This document shows, in pieces, positions 63,433-64,000 of a stretch of DNA of 64,000 nucleotides (the first letter of the stretch is position 1; each line of letters opens with the position of its first letter). The notes beneath the pieces were generated by a model. That model was not told the origin of the DNA. It made no database searches and saw only the letters and a program-made list of their open reading frames with translations. The translations under genes and the position numbers were made by a program. The DNA is from Halocaridina rubra (Eukaryota > Arthropoda > Malacostraca > Decapoda > Atyidae): assembly GCA_037179515.1 (NCBI GenBank), contig JAXCGZ010015127.1, positions 151,313 through 215,312 on the forward strand, given 5' to 3'.

Positions 63433-63976
63433 TTTCCATTTTGAGGTGTATTTAGCTAAAGAAGTCCTCCTGCGAGTTATTAAAGCAACAAAAAACACTG
63501 TTCTCTCTTTATATTCATCTAATTGCCGTGTTCAGTATGTCCAACCTGAGGTACAGCTTGAAATAAAATAAAAAATATGACACTTGTCTCATCATGCAAT
63601 AACCTAATGACCATGTTCAAAACTGTCTTCTTTGTATTCAATACAACGCTAGACCAGCAACACTTCTGCAGACTTTTTGACACATTTCAGCATGAATTTG
63701 TTAAAACATGATATTATTATTATTACTCCAGCAAGCGTTTTCTGGGCGTGAACTTGTTAAAGAAGATCTTTCAGAGGCTTTTGCTTCGTTGTTCCTGAAG
63801 TATAAGAATGAAAAAAATCGATAAAAATAACTATAAAAATGGTGACATCTATAAACAATCCACTAAAAAAAAAGTGGGGACATTACTTGAGTGAGTTAGT
63901 CGCACAATACTGTATACCAGATTCGAAATTGAAATGCTTGCAATTCATCCCGTAGAATTTTATTACACACATACAC
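63430..63976. other. Unassigned interval
   Basis: No recognised gene or repeat; short ATT run near 63713-63725. Confidence 0.3.
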
Positions 63977-64000
63977 ACTCTCTCTCTCTCTCTCTCTCTC
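63977..64000. repeat. (CT)n at the window end
   Basis: At least 12 units, running off the window. Confidence 0.9.

Overview
The window looks like a repeat-dense stretch of a large invertebrate nuclear genome, most likely an arthropod and plausibly a decapod crustacean. This is inference from the style of the CR1-like, I-like, BEL/Pao and Ty3/gypsy elements, the dense (TA)n, (CT)n and (ATT)n arrays, and the tRNA-derived SINEs; no species marker is present. There is no bacterial gene, operon or CRISPR array. Almost every long open frame belongs to a transposable element.

Layout. 1-2811 is a decayed BEL/Pao element (minus) whose 5' LTR sits in the 3' end of a gypsy-like element (2812 to about 3470, plus). 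3935-7633 is a decayed I-like LINE with RNase H (minus). CR1-like LINE copies A (7634-10812), B (10813-12401) and C (13041-14557), all minus, follow; C is inserted into a dispersed repeat whose uninterrupted copy lies at 62850-63233. 14722-14916 is a tRNA-derived SINE whose tail matches the 3' end of a LINE at 15024-15579. 15580-20893 is a broken Mag-like gypsy element (minus) carrying a Harbinger-like MITE (16143-16804). A fourth CR1 copy D (20894-22118) and a very degenerate tandem array (22300-24130) follow.

24513-40587 is the centrepiece. Two BEL/Pao-type elements lie head to tail, each encoding one long Gag-protease frame fused to a remnant of the RT C-terminal side, with the RT core, RNase H and integrase missing. 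Both carry the same deletion, so a deleted family itself appears to have transposed. The second copy is split by a young, apparently complete Ty3/gypsy element (33157-38196) with 177-bp LTRs, a CTTTA target duplication and a single 1336-residue Gag-Pol frame.

41300-41608 is the only good host-gene candidate: a CRE/CCAAT-rich promoter, an ATG, a short intron and a second coding exon (MADIYIFTDDEVESIKE...), on the plus strand. Later exons were not found. From 42788 to 64000 the sequence holds two more decayed LINEs, a family of Tigger/pogo-like DNA elements with TA target duplications (46509-47974, 48930-49585, 49795-50068, about 51037-52324, about 53688-56036, 54273-55107), fragments of their transposase, a second SINE-like stretch, many microsatellites, and long AT-rich intervals in which I recognise nothing.

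How the parts relate: most of the information is in nesting. Gypsy in BEL, MITE in gypsy, CR1 in a dispersed repeat, Tigger MITE in a LINE and Tigger MITE in a tandem repeat give a relative order of insertion, and several have an identifiable empty site elsewhere in the window.
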